From: Monoplex corrugatus
Lineage: Eukaryota; Mollusca; Gastropoda; Littorinimorpha; Ranellidae
Assembly (NCBI GenBank): GCA_030674185.1
Contig: CM060312.1
Span: 67,685,237-67,749,236 of the forward strand
Reading direction: 5' to 3'
Length of the DNA stretch: 64,000 bases
Positions 51,886 to 63,818 of this stretch are shown here, piece by piece; the first letter of the stretch is position 1; each line of letters starts with the position of its first letter. The notes under the pieces are model-generated. The model made no database searches. It was given only the letters and a program-made list of their open reading frames with translations, and had not been told where the DNA came from. Made by a program: the position numbers and the translations under genes.

Positions 51886-53240
51886 AAACTGATTAATTCC
51901 TATTTCACCAACATGCAGCAACTTGATCTCATTAACTGAATTACATCTACACATAACACAATAAAGCACATTTGTTTTATAACAATGCAGTTCTATATGG
52001 CTCTGTTGCTTGCCCGCTACTGTTTTCTATAAAGAATTATAAATTGATAAACTTCGTCTCTGTATATAAACTAACTGTGATCTGTTTGCTAATGATACAA
52101 CGATCAGAATGAATCACCCTGATGAAACACACGTTTTCGAATTATTACAAAACAACGTTAATGATCTGATTGAATGGACAGAACTAATACACATGTCTGG
52201 CTGACAGTGAGGAATTGTTGTTCTGTATCCCACTCAGCACCGTCTGGTGTTTCTTGATAACTTTGACCTACAGCTCGGCTGCTGGTTTCAGGGATTCAGA
52301 CTTGATGAATACAGGGAGAGTCCTTTTGACAGCTCTGAAAGATGACAATCTTAGGGTCCTTTGTAGGAGCACGTGAGACCTACATGTAGATGAAACAGCG
52401 GACTAGGCTGTATCTAGAGCATCATGTCTGGTGGATTTTGTGATGGAACAAGCACTCCTCGTTTTTCGGTAAAACAACATTGAGAGCTTCCAACTCCATA
52501 ATGTCGCGACTATAGTTAGGGGAGTAGAGCTGGCGGGTGTTTTAAGGCAGCTCAGTAGAAAGAGGGAGGTTTGGAGTAAGGCAAAGAAGGACCCTGTCAT
52601 TATCTCTTGGTCTAGTGACTGGGGTGGACCTGGCTGGTGCGCGTTGTGCGGTTATGTCACGGGGATTTGTCATCTCCTGACCTTACTATTCAGCTTGTGA
52701 ACAAGGTAACTGATGACTGGGTTCTGAAAAGAGTCACCCAGTGCATGGACAGCCTACCACTCCACCTTTGCTTTTCGAAATGGCTATCGTTTGGCATGTG
52801 ATATTGGGAATTGGGCGGTAAGTGTCTGGCGGATGACGGGCCATTTTTGTTCTTGGTCCCACCCAATACTTTTGGGTGGTAGTTGTCAACATGTCACATC
52901 ACTTGCAGAAAAACAAAGCATATGTTTGTAATAAAAAGACAGAAAAGAACAAACCAATCCTTCATAATTTCATCAATTCATATGGCAAAAAATACCCACT
53001 TTGTTGAAGAAGTTGATTTAAAAAAAATCAGTTCAAACAATAGATGAAAATCTTTCCAGGTCAAAATATTCACAAACTGTTAAATCTTTTTCAATGAAAT
53101 TATTTCAGTTACGTTAGATAAAACACTTCTCGAGCTTAAAATCATGAAGAAGATTCTTCCACGTACATACTCAATTATTAACTGATTATGCATGTACCCT
53201 TTGGGATTTAGTCTGTGGTAATGTTCGCAAAGCTCTCATT
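50638..53240 (+). other. large intron of the P-loop NTPase gene, left part
   Basis: Contains a (CT)n/(CA)n microsatellite at 51779-51885. I see no further exon or identifiable element. The whole intron would be 50638-61914. Confidence 0.5.
51779..51885 (+). repeat. (CT)n then (CA)n microsatellite
   Basis: Interrupted CT tract ending in a short CA run. Confidence 0.96.
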
Positions 53241-53250
53241 AATCTACATA

Positions 53251-54009
53251 GCAGGAGGGAAACAGGTCTGGCCCGAAAGGGCTATGACAACCAGCACATT
53301 GCCAAAGGGTCTTCTGGATGGAGCAGTCGACTGGGAGTGTACAGCAGACCTCCCAGAGTGGAGAAATTACCCAGATGTCATCAGCAAGACAGGCATGAGA
53401 CCAGACATCGCTCTCCACTCTGACTCCTCGAAACAAGTGATTCTGATAGAACTCACTGTGCCATACGAAAGCAGAATGGAAGAAGCACATATCTACAAGA
53501 CAGAAAAATACGCCGGTCTTGCCAGCACCCTGAAGAAAGCAGGTCTGCGGGTCAAAATCTTCGCCATAGAGGTCGGGGCAAGAGGGTTTGTGGGCACCTC
53601 CGCTTATGATCTCATGAAACAACTCGCCATTTCTGGGAAGAAGAGGACTAGAGCCCTTAAAGCGATGGCAGAGGCAGCAGAAAGGAGCTCAAGCTGGATC
53701 TGGGCAAGGAGGAACCAAAAAAGTGAACTTCATAAGGATTAAATTCCCTACAGATGATGTGTGCCCCGTTAGCACATTGGTAAAACCGCGTACCGCAGTT
53801 CTGAAGCGCAGAATCGCCCAGGTTCGATCCCCGGCGTGGGAAAAAAAAAAAAAAATAGACAACAGCAGAAGGGCATCCAGGAGTCATGACCTGGATGTGG
53901 CCCGGCCCCCCGAGAGTGTAAGGAATTCAGGGCCGAAACACTTGTCTAAAGGGGGTTACTTCTCTGAAGACCTTCTGTTGTCTAGCTCTCCCTAGAGTTT
54001 CTTTCTACC
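53251..54009 (+). mobile_element. RLE-type non-LTR retrotransposon, 5'-truncated tandem copy
   Basis: 759 bp nearly identical to 57001-57759 (I see two substitutions). It encodes the C-terminal restriction-like endonuclease portion and the whole 3' UTR. It ends exactly where the full-length copy starts, giving a head-to-tail dimer. Confidence 0.93.
53766..53840 (+). repeat. tRNA-like segment in the retrotransposon 3' UTR (copy 1)
   Basis: 'cccgttagcacattggtaaa' resembles a tRNA D-arm/A box, and 'ggttcgatccc' is a perfect B box, followed by an A-rich run. Repeated at 57516-57590. It may be a relic of a SINE or tRNA capture; the acceptor stem is poor, so it is not called a tRNA gene. Confidence 0.6.
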
Positions 54010-57000
54010 TGCACATGGTCAGTCCATTGACTTCCGGGAATAGTTCGGAGGACATTCGGGAAAGACCGAAGGACACTGGGAAAGACTAGATCTGCGGGCT
54101 TTGTGGGTTGGCTTCCCACCTTGCCTTTGATAACATGCCACGAGTTTTCCAAATGAAAGATGCTCCCAGGATTCACCGAAAGGGGGAGAGAATGATGAAT
54201 CCATCGGCACTGACTCCATCACGACTGGAAACGCACAACGGACCATGATTGATGACCAGTTGGAATTTCCGTGTGCGTGTGGAAGGAGATTCACCACCAA
54301 ACGCGGCATGAAGATCCACAGGACAAAAATGGGCTGTTTGAAGACACATACGAACCAGCAGCAGCGCACTGCGATAGCAGGTGAGACGTTGGATGACCAA
54401 GGCCAGGAATTAAACCATAGTGCCAAGGACATCCACGCTGACGGTTCTGATGCGGATTTTGCACAAGCTCTTAACGCCAAACGTGGAAAACTCAATTTGC
54501 CGCCTGCCGGTGCAAAAGAACAATGGGAGAAATTAGATGAGGAACTTGTCCTTAAGCTGAATGCGCTAATAGGGAACAGTACGCTGGAACACAAACTTGA
54601 CACATACGGAGACATCATATACTCTATCTGCAGGGACACTTATGGAGTGAAGCAGCCAAAGACAAAAACGCCTCCCCAGAAATCCAGAAGACAGCAACAG
54701 ATGGAGAGCATCCGGAGGGAGAAAAGGAAGCTTAAAAAGCGAATGAAAACTGCCTCAGAATTCGAGAAGCAAGGGCTCCTGGAACTCTGGAAAGATCTGA
54801 AGGCCAAACACAATGCTCTCAGCAAAGTGGAATCAGCAAGGCGAAGAAAGAGCAAAAAGAAGAAGACTCAAGATCGTTTCTTCAAAGATCCCTTTGACTT
54901 TGCAAGAAAGCTGTTTGAACAACCCAAATCAGGGACTCTCACAGTGGGCAAGGAAACCCTAGAGCAGCATCTCAGGGAAACATATTCCGATTCTCAGCGC
55001 GAGGCACCACTCGAAATCCAAAATCTGGTTTGGCCTGCAGCGCCAGAAGGAAAATTCAATAACAAACCACCAACACTGGATGAAGTGAAGAACGTAGTAA
55101 AGAAAGCCAGAGCCAAGTCAGCACCTGGACCAAACGGAATACCATACCTGCTCTACAAGAAATGCCCAGAAGTGCTCGAGTGGCTCCACAAGATGATTCG
55201 ATCAGCATGGAGGAACCAGAAGATCAGCGACCAATGGATGAGAGCTGAAGGAGTGTACATTCCGAAGGAGCAGAACTCCAGCAGCATCAATCAGTTCAGG
55301 CCAATATCACTTCTGAACGTCGAGGGGAAAATCTTCTTCTCTGTTATGGCAGCAAGATTGACAAAATACCTGACTGAAAACAAGTATCTGGATATGTCAG
55401 TCCAAAAGGGAGGCATACCAGGAATGCCTGGATGCTTGGAACATGCCACGTTGATTTGGGATGCCATCCAAAAAGCAAGAACAGAGAAGAGAGACATTGA
55501 CGTAGTTTGGCTTGATCTGGCGAATGCATATGGATCAGTTCCACACGATATGATCCAGCTGGCTCTTGAAATGTATCACATCCCAGAAAACATCCGAACA
55601 ATGCTGAGGAAGTATTTCCAAGGGTTCTCAATGCGGTTCTCTACCAAAGAATACACCACGGACTGGATAGACCTAGAGGTGGGCATTGCAATGGGCTGTG
55701 CAATCTCTCCCATACTGTTCGTGTTGGCAATGGAAGTCATCTTGAAAGCTGCAATGAAGAGTTCAGGTCCAGTGAATCTGGAGATGGATACCAGATGCCT
55801 CCTCTGAAAGCTTTCATGGATGACACAACAGTCTTGTCCACGGATGAGGAAGAGACACACCAAATCTTAAAGCAGCTGGATGAGCTGGTGGCCTCTTCAA
55901 GAATGAGGTTCAAACCTAAGAAATCCCGAAGTCTCTCACTGCGAAAAGGAAAAGTGGCAGATTCAGTCAAATTCATGGTAGCCAACCAAGCCATCCCCAC
56001 TGTCACAGAAGAGCCAGTAAAAAGTCTCGGAAGATGGTATGATGACTCCCTGAAAGACACACAAAGGGGATGTGAAACCAAGCAAACAGCAGAAGAAGGC
56101 CTGAAGAAAATAGATAACTGCGGACTGCCAGGCAAATACAAAGTCTGGTGTCTACAGTTCATGCTGATACCAAAGCTGCTGTGGCCACTGCTAATCTATG
56201 ACATTTGCACCAGCACAGTCGAAGCAATGGAAGCCAAAATCAACAAATACACAAGAAAATGGCTCGGTGTCCCACCTGGTCTCACTGATGTTGCTTTCTA
56301 CTGTCGTCAAGCAATGCTGAAGCTACCTCTGAAATCCATAGTGGAGGAATACAAAGTTGGAAAAGCAAGACTGTTGAGCATGCTGGAGGAATCGGAGGAC
56401 AATATCGTGAGAGCAGTTCATCCAAAGCTGAGAACTGGCAGAAAGTGGAAAGTCCAAGAGGCTGTAAACAATGCCAAGAGAAACCTCAGCATCAAAGAAA
56501 TAATTGGACACACGCAAACCAACAGACAGGGACTGGGAGCAACAAAAATGCAGTGGTGGTCCAAAGCCAAAGGGAAGGAAAAAAGAGACATGATCATACA
56601 GGAGTTGAAGGAAGAAGAAGATGTCAAAAGAGTGCAGAAGGCAGTCCAGCAAGGTCAACAGGGGCAATGGACAACATGGGACAGTGCACTCCAAAGAAGT
56701 CTCAGCTGGAACGATATGTGGCACATGGCTCCTCTAAGGATAAGCTTCCTCCTCAGATCTGTATATGACCTGCTCCCCTCGAATGCAAACTTAGTGAAAT
56801 GGGGGAAAGCAGACGACCCAGCATGTCCGCTCTGTCAGAAGAAACAAACAGTGGAACATGTCCTAAGCTCTTGCAAAGTAGCGCTAGCCCAAGGAAGGTA
56901 TACATGGAGGCACAACCAAGTTCTGAAAGTGATCACAGATGTGGTTAGCGAAAAAACCATGACCCCAAACGCACCAATTGCTATGACAACGTTCTACAAA

Positions 57001-57759
57001 GCAGGAGGGAAACAGGTCTGGCCCGAAAGGGCTATGACAACCAGCACATTGCCAAAGGGTCTTCTGGATGGAGCAGTCGACTGGGAGTGTACAGCAGACC
57101 TCCCAGAGTGGAGAAATTACCCAGATGTCATCAGCAAGACAGGCATGAGACCAGACATCGCTCTCCACTCTGACTCCTCGAAACAAGTGATTCTGATAGA
57201 ACTCACTGTGCCATACGAAAGCAGAATGGAAGAAGCACATATCTACAAGACAGAAAAATACGCCGGTCTTGCCAGCACCCTGAAGAAAGCAGGTCTGCGG
57301 GTCAAAATCTTCGCCATAGAGGTCGGGGCAAGAGGGTTTGTGGGCACCTCCGCTTATGATCTCATGAAACAACTCGCCATTTCTGGGAAGAAGAGGACTA
57401 GAGCCCTTAAAGCGATGGCAGAGGCAGCAGAAAGGAGCTCAAGCTGGATCTGGGCAAGGAGGAACCAAAAAAGTGAACTTCATAAGGATTAAATTCCCTA
57501 CAGATGATGTGTGCCCCGTTAGCACATTGGTAAAACCGCGTACCGCAGTTCTGAAGCGCAGAATCGCCCAGGTTCGATCCCCGGCGTGGGAAAAAAAAAA
57601 AAAAAAAGACAACAGCAGAAGGGCATCCAGGAGTCATGACCTGGATGTGGCCCGGCCCCCAGAGAGTGTAAGGAATTCAGGGCCGAAACACTTGTCTAAA
57701 GGGGGTTACTTCTCTGAAGACCTTCTGTTGTCTAGCTCTCCCTAGAGTTTCTTTCTACC
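54010..57759 (+). mobile_element. RLE-type non-LTR retrotransposon (R2/NeSL/Hero-like), near-full-length
   Basis: 3750 bp, comprising a 5' UTR, one ORF broken by a single frameshift, and a 3' UTR. Frame 1 (54245-55807) starts with a zinc finger (FPCACGRRFTTKRGMKIHRT), then a basic region. RT motifs follow: AKSAPGPNGIPYLLYKKCPE, NQFRPISLLNVEGKIF, VVWLDLANAYGSVPHDMI and GIAMGCAISPILFVLAMEV. Frame 2 (55795-57492) continues with KAFMDDTTVL, a CPLCQKKQTVEHVLSSC zinc knuckle and a restriction-like endonuclease core (MRPDIALHSDSSKQVILIEL then TVPYE). The break at about 55770-55800 separates RT motif B from FMDD. The single-ORF layout with zinc finger, RT, CCHC and RLE fits the R2-type superfamily; clade uncertain. 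Confidence 0.92.
57516..57590 (+). repeat. tRNA-like segment in the retrotransposon 3' UTR (copy 2)
   Basis: Same as 53766-53840: A-box-like and perfect B-box motifs, followed by an A-rich run. Confidence 0.6.
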
Positions 57760-57870
57760 ATAGATGAGCTTCAAAGCTCAATTTTCTTGAAAATCACCGG
57801 CATAGTAGACTCTGACTCTAAAGAATTAAACATTTTACAATTCAGACTTTGACCAAAGTGTAACAAAGGA

Positions 57871-58980
57871 ATGTATATGCACAAAGTTATGAATGGACAT
57901 GTTCCAGATAACGTAACCAGTATCATTACTTCCACCAAAGTAGAACAACAGAACATTTATGCACAACGTTATGAATGGACATGTTCCAGATAACGTAACC
58001 AGTATCATTACTTCCACCAAAGTAGAACAACAGAACATTTATGCACAACGTTATGAATGGACATGTTCCAGATAACGTAACCAGTATCATTACTTCCACC
58101 AAAGTAGAACAACAGAACATTTATGCACAACGTTATGAATGGACATGTTCCAGATAACGTAACCAGTATCATTACTTCCACCAAAGTAGAACAACAGAAC
58201 ATTTATGCACAAAGTATGAATGGACATGTTCCAGATAACGTAACCAGTATCATTACTTCCACCAAAGTAGAACAACAGAACATTTATGCACAACGTTATG
58301 AATGGACATGTTCCAGATAACGTAACCAGTATCATTACTTCCACCAAAGTAGAACAACAGAACATTTATGCACAACGTTATGAATGGACATGTTCCAGAT
58401 AACGTAACCAGTATCATTACTTCCACCAAAGTAGAACAACAGAACATTTATGCACAACGTTATGAATGGACATGTTCCAGATAACGTAACCAGTATCATT
58501 ACTTCCACCAAAGTAGAACAACAGAACATTTATGCACAAAGTATGAATGGACATGTTCCAGATAACGTAACCAGTATCATTACTTCCACCAAAGTAGAAC
58601 AACAGAACATTTATGCACAACGTTATGAATGGACATGTTCCAGATAACGTAACCAGTATCATTACTTCCACCAAAGTAGAACAACAGAACATTTATGCAC
58701 AACGTTATGAATGGACATGTTCCAGATAACGTAACCAGTATCATTACTTCCACCAAAATAGAACAACATAATATTTATGCACAAAATGATGGATGGACAT
58801 GCTCCAGATAACGCAACCAGTATCATTACTTCCACCAAAGTAGAACAACAGAACATTTATGCACAAAGTATGAATGGACATGCTCCAGATAACGTAACCA
58901 GTATCATTACTCAGACCAAAGTAGAACAACAGAACATTTATGCACAAAGTTATGAATGGATATGTTCCAGATAACGTAAC
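57871..58980 (+). repeat. 82-bp satellite, about 13.5 copies, with higher-order pattern
   Basis: Unit 'gttatgaatggacatgttcc' + 'agataacgtaaccagtatca' + 'ttacttccaccaaagtagaa' + 'caacagaacatttatgcaca'. Most copies are identical; an 81-bp variant ('cacaaagtatgaatg') recurs four units apart, giving a 327-bp higher-order repeat. The last three copies are more diverged. Short minus-strand frames repeat with the array. Confidence 0.96.
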
Positions 58981-59540
58981 CTAACCAGCATCATCTCTAT
59001 AAATCTCTCACACAACAAGAAAAAAATACTGCCCCATTCCAAGAACTGACCCCTATAAATCCAGCCTCATGTGTTCAGGAACCACCTCTGGAACACACCA
59101 CCAGAAACCACGAGAGAATGTGTCATTATCACAGTATTCAAGAAGATGTATCAAACATTATTAATGAATCGATTACTTCCTCTACTACCTAACGGTCTGA
59201 TCAATCACTAGAGTATTTTCATAGTTATTAAACTGATCAGTATAAAAACTTAGAAATTAGATACTTTTATGTTGATGGTGTTAGATATTTGTATTGAATT
59301 GATGTCCATTCATGTATAATTCATGTGTAATATAGATACATTTTGTGTGAGTGCTGAATGTAAAAAAAAAAGAATATACATTGCTTATGCCACATGCTCG
59401 TAAATGAAAGTTAATGTTTTCTTGTCCTGTCTCATACATAAGATTTTGTTTTTAAAAACTTATAGGCAAGAAAGTGTTTCTAATCTATATATGTAATTAT
59501 CGCTTGACCGTGTATCTACCGGTGGGGATCTTCTTCTTTT
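58981..59540. other. non-coding stretch
   Basis: AT-rich intronic sequence between two repeat arrays. The part at 59040-59220 has a few motifs reminiscent of a degraded LINE tail, not strong enough to call. Confidence 0.45.
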
Positions 59541-59542
59541 GT

Positions 59543-59933
59543 TGGCCATCTGTATGGTCAGGCCACATCTGTTGGCCATCTGTATGATCAGGCCACATCT
59601 GTTGGCCATCTATATGGTCAGGCTACATCTATTGGCCATCTGTATGGTCATGCCACGTCTGATGGCCATCTGTATGATCAGGCCACGTCTGTTGGCCATC
59701 TGTATGGTCAGGCCACATCTGTTGGCCATCTGTATGGTCAGGCCACATCTGTTGGCCATCTGTATGGTCAGGCCACATCTGTTGGCCATCTGTATGATCA
59801 GGCCACATCTGTTGGCCATCTGTATGATCAGGCCACGTCTGTTGGCCATCTGTATGGTCAGGCCACATCTGTTGGCCATCTGTATGGTCAGGCCACGTCT
59901 GTTGGCCATCTGTATGGTCAGGCCACATCTGGC
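59543..59933 (+). repeat. 30-bp minisatellite, about 13 copies
   Basis: Unit 'tgttggccatctgtatggtc' + 'aggccacatc'. Because 30 is a multiple of three it leaves frames open on both strands, but there is no start context, splice support or codon-level selection. Confidence 0.96.
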
Positions 59934-60790
59934 GATGATTGTGTCCAGTTTGTCCGGTTGCTGCCAGCAGGTATGGAGCTTTGTGGTCAGTGGATTTGTA
60001 GTCTGCCATGTCTTCTGTCGCTCCACTTGATTTTGTTGAGACAGAGGATTCTGTTCTGCTCCACCTGAGGGGACTTCAGTGATTAAGTGCCACTGTCGTC
60101 TGATACAGAAGACTCTCTGTGGACATTGGTCTGATCTCAGCCCTCTAGGTTTTCTGTAGATGTTATCCCGCTTTTGTCATGGCCAAACGACCTATTCAGT
60201 GAGCATATAGGGCTACGGCTTTAGGTGGCTCTTATTCATCTAATGGTTCTGTTATAGGACATGCAAGGTATTTTCTAAGTGTAGCTTTGACCAGTCCCAT
60301 CCTGCTCCTTCCCAACAGAAACCATAGCCACCTGGTTCCTAAGAGATTTTTTTGTCTAGGCAAGCCTGGCTTCTTTCACAGCTAACCTCCACACCTGAGG
60401 ACCATCTGCCATCTGGACCAGCTTGTTTTGGGATGGTCACCCTGCTACCAAATTGGAGGTAGCCTTTCCCACAGACTGTTAGGGATGAGCCGGTGGTAAT
60501 GTTCCCAAAAGTTTCATTGGTTTCCATAAATGAACTGTAAAACTCAACCTCTTGAAAATATATGCATATGATGGAGTCTGCCATCAATCCAACGAATGAA
60601 TAGACACACTGGTTCTTTATCGCCTGGTATGGGTCTTCATGTGGGATGCAAGCCCGATCCTGGATGCATGTGTTCTAACACAGGTGCTGCACGAAAACGG
60701 GTCCTGAAGCCTTAGGTTATGATCCACTGGTGCCTTTTTGTTGAACAGCAGCTAGTCACCGCCGATCAATTCTGACTGTGCCCTACAAGC
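59934..60790. other. non-coding stretch
   Basis: No gene or repeat I can support. Confidence 0.45.
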
Positions 60791-60799
60791 ACTGCTGTC

Positions 60800-60985
60800 A
60801 TGTCAGCTTACCCTGTTGCTGGCAATGTCTTCCCAATTGATGATGTAGTTGCCACAACTTATGAAATTGTCTTTTAGAGTATCCTTGTATCGCTTGATTA
60901 GTTTTCCCTGGTCTCGGTATCATTGTTTCAGCTGTCCATACAGAATCTTCTTTTGGTTGTAGTTGTCTTTCTCTTTTGGACAACG
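60800..60985 (-). mobile_element. LINE C-terminal fragment
   Basis: On the minus strand, frames read KILYGQLKQ, RDQGKLIKRYKDTLKDNF and NWEDIA across frameshifts, the terminal motif block of many invertebrate endonuclease-RT LINEs. Confidence 0.75.
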
Positions 60986-61079
60986 TATTTTTCCCAGTGA
61001 CAATGGCATTGGATGAGTAGAAATTTTATATTGAGCAAGTCACCTTTCTTTAGAACTGAAGTTTGGAAACTCAATCTTC

Positions 61080-61318
61080 ATCATCGTCATCACCATGTGC
61101 CCTGCCGTATGGCGTTGGCGATCATGGCCCTCCATATGCATCTATCCCTTGTCGGTGCAAGTACATCTTCCACCCTCTCTGTTCTTAGCCACCCTGCAAG
61201 TCCGTCCAATATTTTCTCTCTGGGTCTACCTGGTGTCCTCTTTCCCTCAGCTTTCTTGTTGTGACTAGGTGCTCTAATTCCCTTTTCCTCATAAAACGGC
61301 CTATAAATGTTGCTTTAC
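61080..61318 (-). mobile_element. RTE-like LINE 3' fragment
   Basis: CAT-rich tail and 'gtgccctgccgtatggcgtt' as at 21495, 25205 and 48591; about 240 bp. It lies between two LINE C-terminal fragments of opposite orientation. Confidence 0.87.
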
Positions 61319-61469
61319 TCGATCTCGTCACATGATATTGCACAGACATCTTTGGTGGAACCTTTCTGGCTAGTGAATGTACTGTTTGTAGGTTTCACAG
61401 GAGCACGATAGGACACTCATTACTACTGTTCTGTGCACAGCAATTCTAGCGGTCAGTCTGATGCCATGG

Positions 61470-61720
61470 GTCTTTCCATGACCTCTTGGGTCAACTTTCC
61501 AAAGAGACAACTAGCTGTGGATATGCGCCACCTCAGCATCAAGAGATCCTCAACGCATGTGTTCTTCCACAGTTGCTACATGGGAAAGAGTCATTCGGTT
61601 TTGGTGTATTGTGTGGAGGACAATCGTATCCTAAACAGAATTCTGTATGGAGAGCTGAAGCAATGACACCAAGACCAGAGAAAATCACTAAGGCGATACA
61701 AAGATACTCTGAAGATCTGG
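61470..61720 (+). mobile_element. LINE C-terminal fragment, inverted relative to 60800-60985
   Basis: Frames read LNRILYGELKQ and RDQRKSLRRYKDTLK-like, preceded by a YGKE-like region. Frameshifted remnant of the same LINE type as at 60800-60985. Confidence 0.65.
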
Positions 61721-61914
61721 ACGCACATGTTCGTCCACATCAGCATCAAAAGATCCATTATTGTCTGTACATACTGACCAATTAGCCCAAATAAATGGAC
61801 ATACTAATGAGTAGAAAGGACTAGGTGTAAGACAGGTCCACTGGGACCTAACGCTACTATTCTTGGTTAATAAAGTGACTAGAGGTTTGAAGTTGTGAAG
61901 TTTTTCTCTGGCAG

Positions 61915-62270
61915 GTAAACATCCTGAACAACATGTCCCTGGACAACGTACGCCTCTGTGGACCACCAGGAACAGGAAAGACGTTGCTGCTGACCTTGAA
62001 AGCTAGTCAGTGGCTACGGCAAGGTCACAACGTGGACATCGTTCCGCTCATCCGCTTGAGTCGAGCCATGGTCATTGAAAATCAGCTGAAAGCACATTCT
62101 GGCTTCTGGTGCAGGAACGAATACTGCCCAAGTTCGTTACCATACCCAATTGTTGGAATCGATTCGGGATTCAATGGAGAAACTATTGCTAAACTTGTGT
62201 CTGATCTTTCTGCGCTGGCTGATGGTGACGGTCATTTGTTTATCATTACGGACGAAGCTGAAGATGTGTG
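61915..62270 (+). CDS. P-loop NTPase exon (Walker A and Walker B)
   Basis: 356 nt between 'tttttctctggcag' and TGTGTG/GTGAGT. Enters in phase 0 (VNILNNMSLDNVRL), then Walker A GPPGTGKTLLL, a helical segment with SQWLRQGHNVDIVPLIR, and a Walker B-like HLFIITDEAED just before the donor. Leaves in phase 2. This is the nucleotide-binding core of an AAA/helicase-like NTPase; family not identified. Upstream exons at 50406 and 48909 fit by phase. The next exon is beyond the LINE at 62281 and was not found in the window. Confidence 0.82.
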
Positions 62271-62280
62271 GTGAGTTGTC

Positions 62281-63806
62281 TGACCTTTCCTTTCCTTTCC
62301 TTTGGTGCCCACGATCTTGAGGATGATCATTCCGGCACATAAAGGGGGAGGGGGGGGGTGTTGTAGACACAGTCCATTCGTAAGCTCCGATCATTTCACT
62401 ATTCTCATTGTCCGTAGACATTGCTGAAATCCGTTACCGAAAGGGCCACGTGGTGTCCAGAAACTCACTGTTGGGCGGAGGCTCGCGACACAAAAGCATC
62501 GACTGTTGCTGCCTCTACTGTTTCGTTGGGAAGATGGTTCCAGTCCCCAACAGTCCTGGGTAGAAAAGAGCCACCTCTGTACTGAGTTCTGGTGTTGATG
62601 AGGCAGAACGCTGGTTGTGGGTACGGCGCTGTCGTGGTGGGGTGGGACTAGCTTGCTCCTGATAATTGGATTAGTCCATGGTGGATTTTATAAATGAACC
62701 CCAGGCGTGTGGTTCTTCTTCGCTGCTCAAGAGATGGCCAGCCCAGTTGGTTGATCAATCGGCTGACACTTGATGTGTTGTGATATCGGTTGAACACGAA
62801 ACGGGCGGCACATCTCTGAACGGCCTCCAACTTGTCTATGGTCTTCTGTGTGTATGGATCCCATACTGATGATGCATATTCAAGAAGGGGTCTCACGAAC
62901 GCCTTGTACGACTTCTCCTTGATGGAACTGGAGCTGATCTTTAAATTACGTCTGAGGAAACCCAGCATTTGGTTAGCTTTGTTTACCGCTCTCGTTGATG
63001 TGGGTGTCCCATGTCATTTCACGATGTAGTATGACGCCCAGGTATTTGGCTGTGTGGACGGTGTCCAGGTTGTGGCCGTGCAGGACGTAGGGGTGATCCA
63101 GTGGGTTCCTGCTCCTGGTGACTGGCATAGACACGCACTTTGCAGGGTGGAACAGCATGTCCCAGCTCTTCTCCCATTCTGATAGGCGCTGGAGGTCTTG
63201 CTGTAGCTGGTCTTGTTGTACGCTGTTGACTACAACCCTGTACACCGCTGTGTCATCTGCAAATAGTCTTATCAGTGCCGTCAGCTTGTCCGGAAGGTCG
63301 TTGATATAGGCCAGGAATAAAAAAGGTCCCAACACGGAACCCTGAAGGATTCCTGACCTAACGCTGACATAGGAGGAGTGGTGACCGTCAACTACGACTG
63401 CTTGGCGTCGATTCTTAAGGAAGCTGTTGATCCATGTGAGATTGGACCCTTGTATGCCATAGCGTTGGAGTTTGTGGATCAGCAGACTGTGGTTAACACG
63501 GTCAAAGGCCTTTGCGAAATCCATGATTAGGATGTCTGTCTGCTTCCCATTCTCCAAATTGGTGGTTAGCTCCTCCACAAACTCCAGGAGTTGGCTCTCA
63601 CATGATCGCCCCCGTCGAAAACCATGTTGGCTGTCGTTGAGAATGGCGTGAGCCTCAAGGTGCTGCATCACAGAGCTGACGACTACGTGTTCCATGAGCT
63701 TGCATACGATACACGTCAGGGAAACTGGCCTGTAGTTAGCAGGGTTATATTGTTCACCCTTCTTGAAGATTGGTGTAACATATGCACCCTGTGGATCAAC
63801 CATTTT
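62281..63806 (-). mobile_element. Jockey/CR1-like LINE, 5'-truncated
   Basis: Minus-strand frames of 281 codons (63818-62973) and 106 codons (62968-62648), broken by one frameshift near 62970. RT motifs: ANYRPVSLTCIVCKLMEHVV, ILIMDFAKAFDRVNHSLLIH, SGILQGSVLGPFLFLAYIND and LIRLFADDTAVY. The C-terminal part reads RPLLEYASSVWDPYT and KLEAVQRCAARFV. The 3' end is a (GGAAA)n tail at 62281-62303. It begins 11 bases downstream of the NTPase exon, inside its intron. Confidence 0.93.
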
Positions 63807-63818
63807 TGTGGAATACAT

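Noticed and set aside
53215..53742. Independent host gene of 175 codons
   Set aside because: It is the truncated tandem copy of the RLE retrotransposon C-terminus.
57926..58947. Repeated minus-strand frames (MFCCSTLVEVMILV type)
   Set aside because: Shadow frames of the 82-bp satellite.
59539..60030. 163-codon frame with repeated LLAICMVRPH, and its minus-strand partners
   Set aside because: A 30-bp repeat keeps all frames open; no codon-level conservation pattern or gene context.
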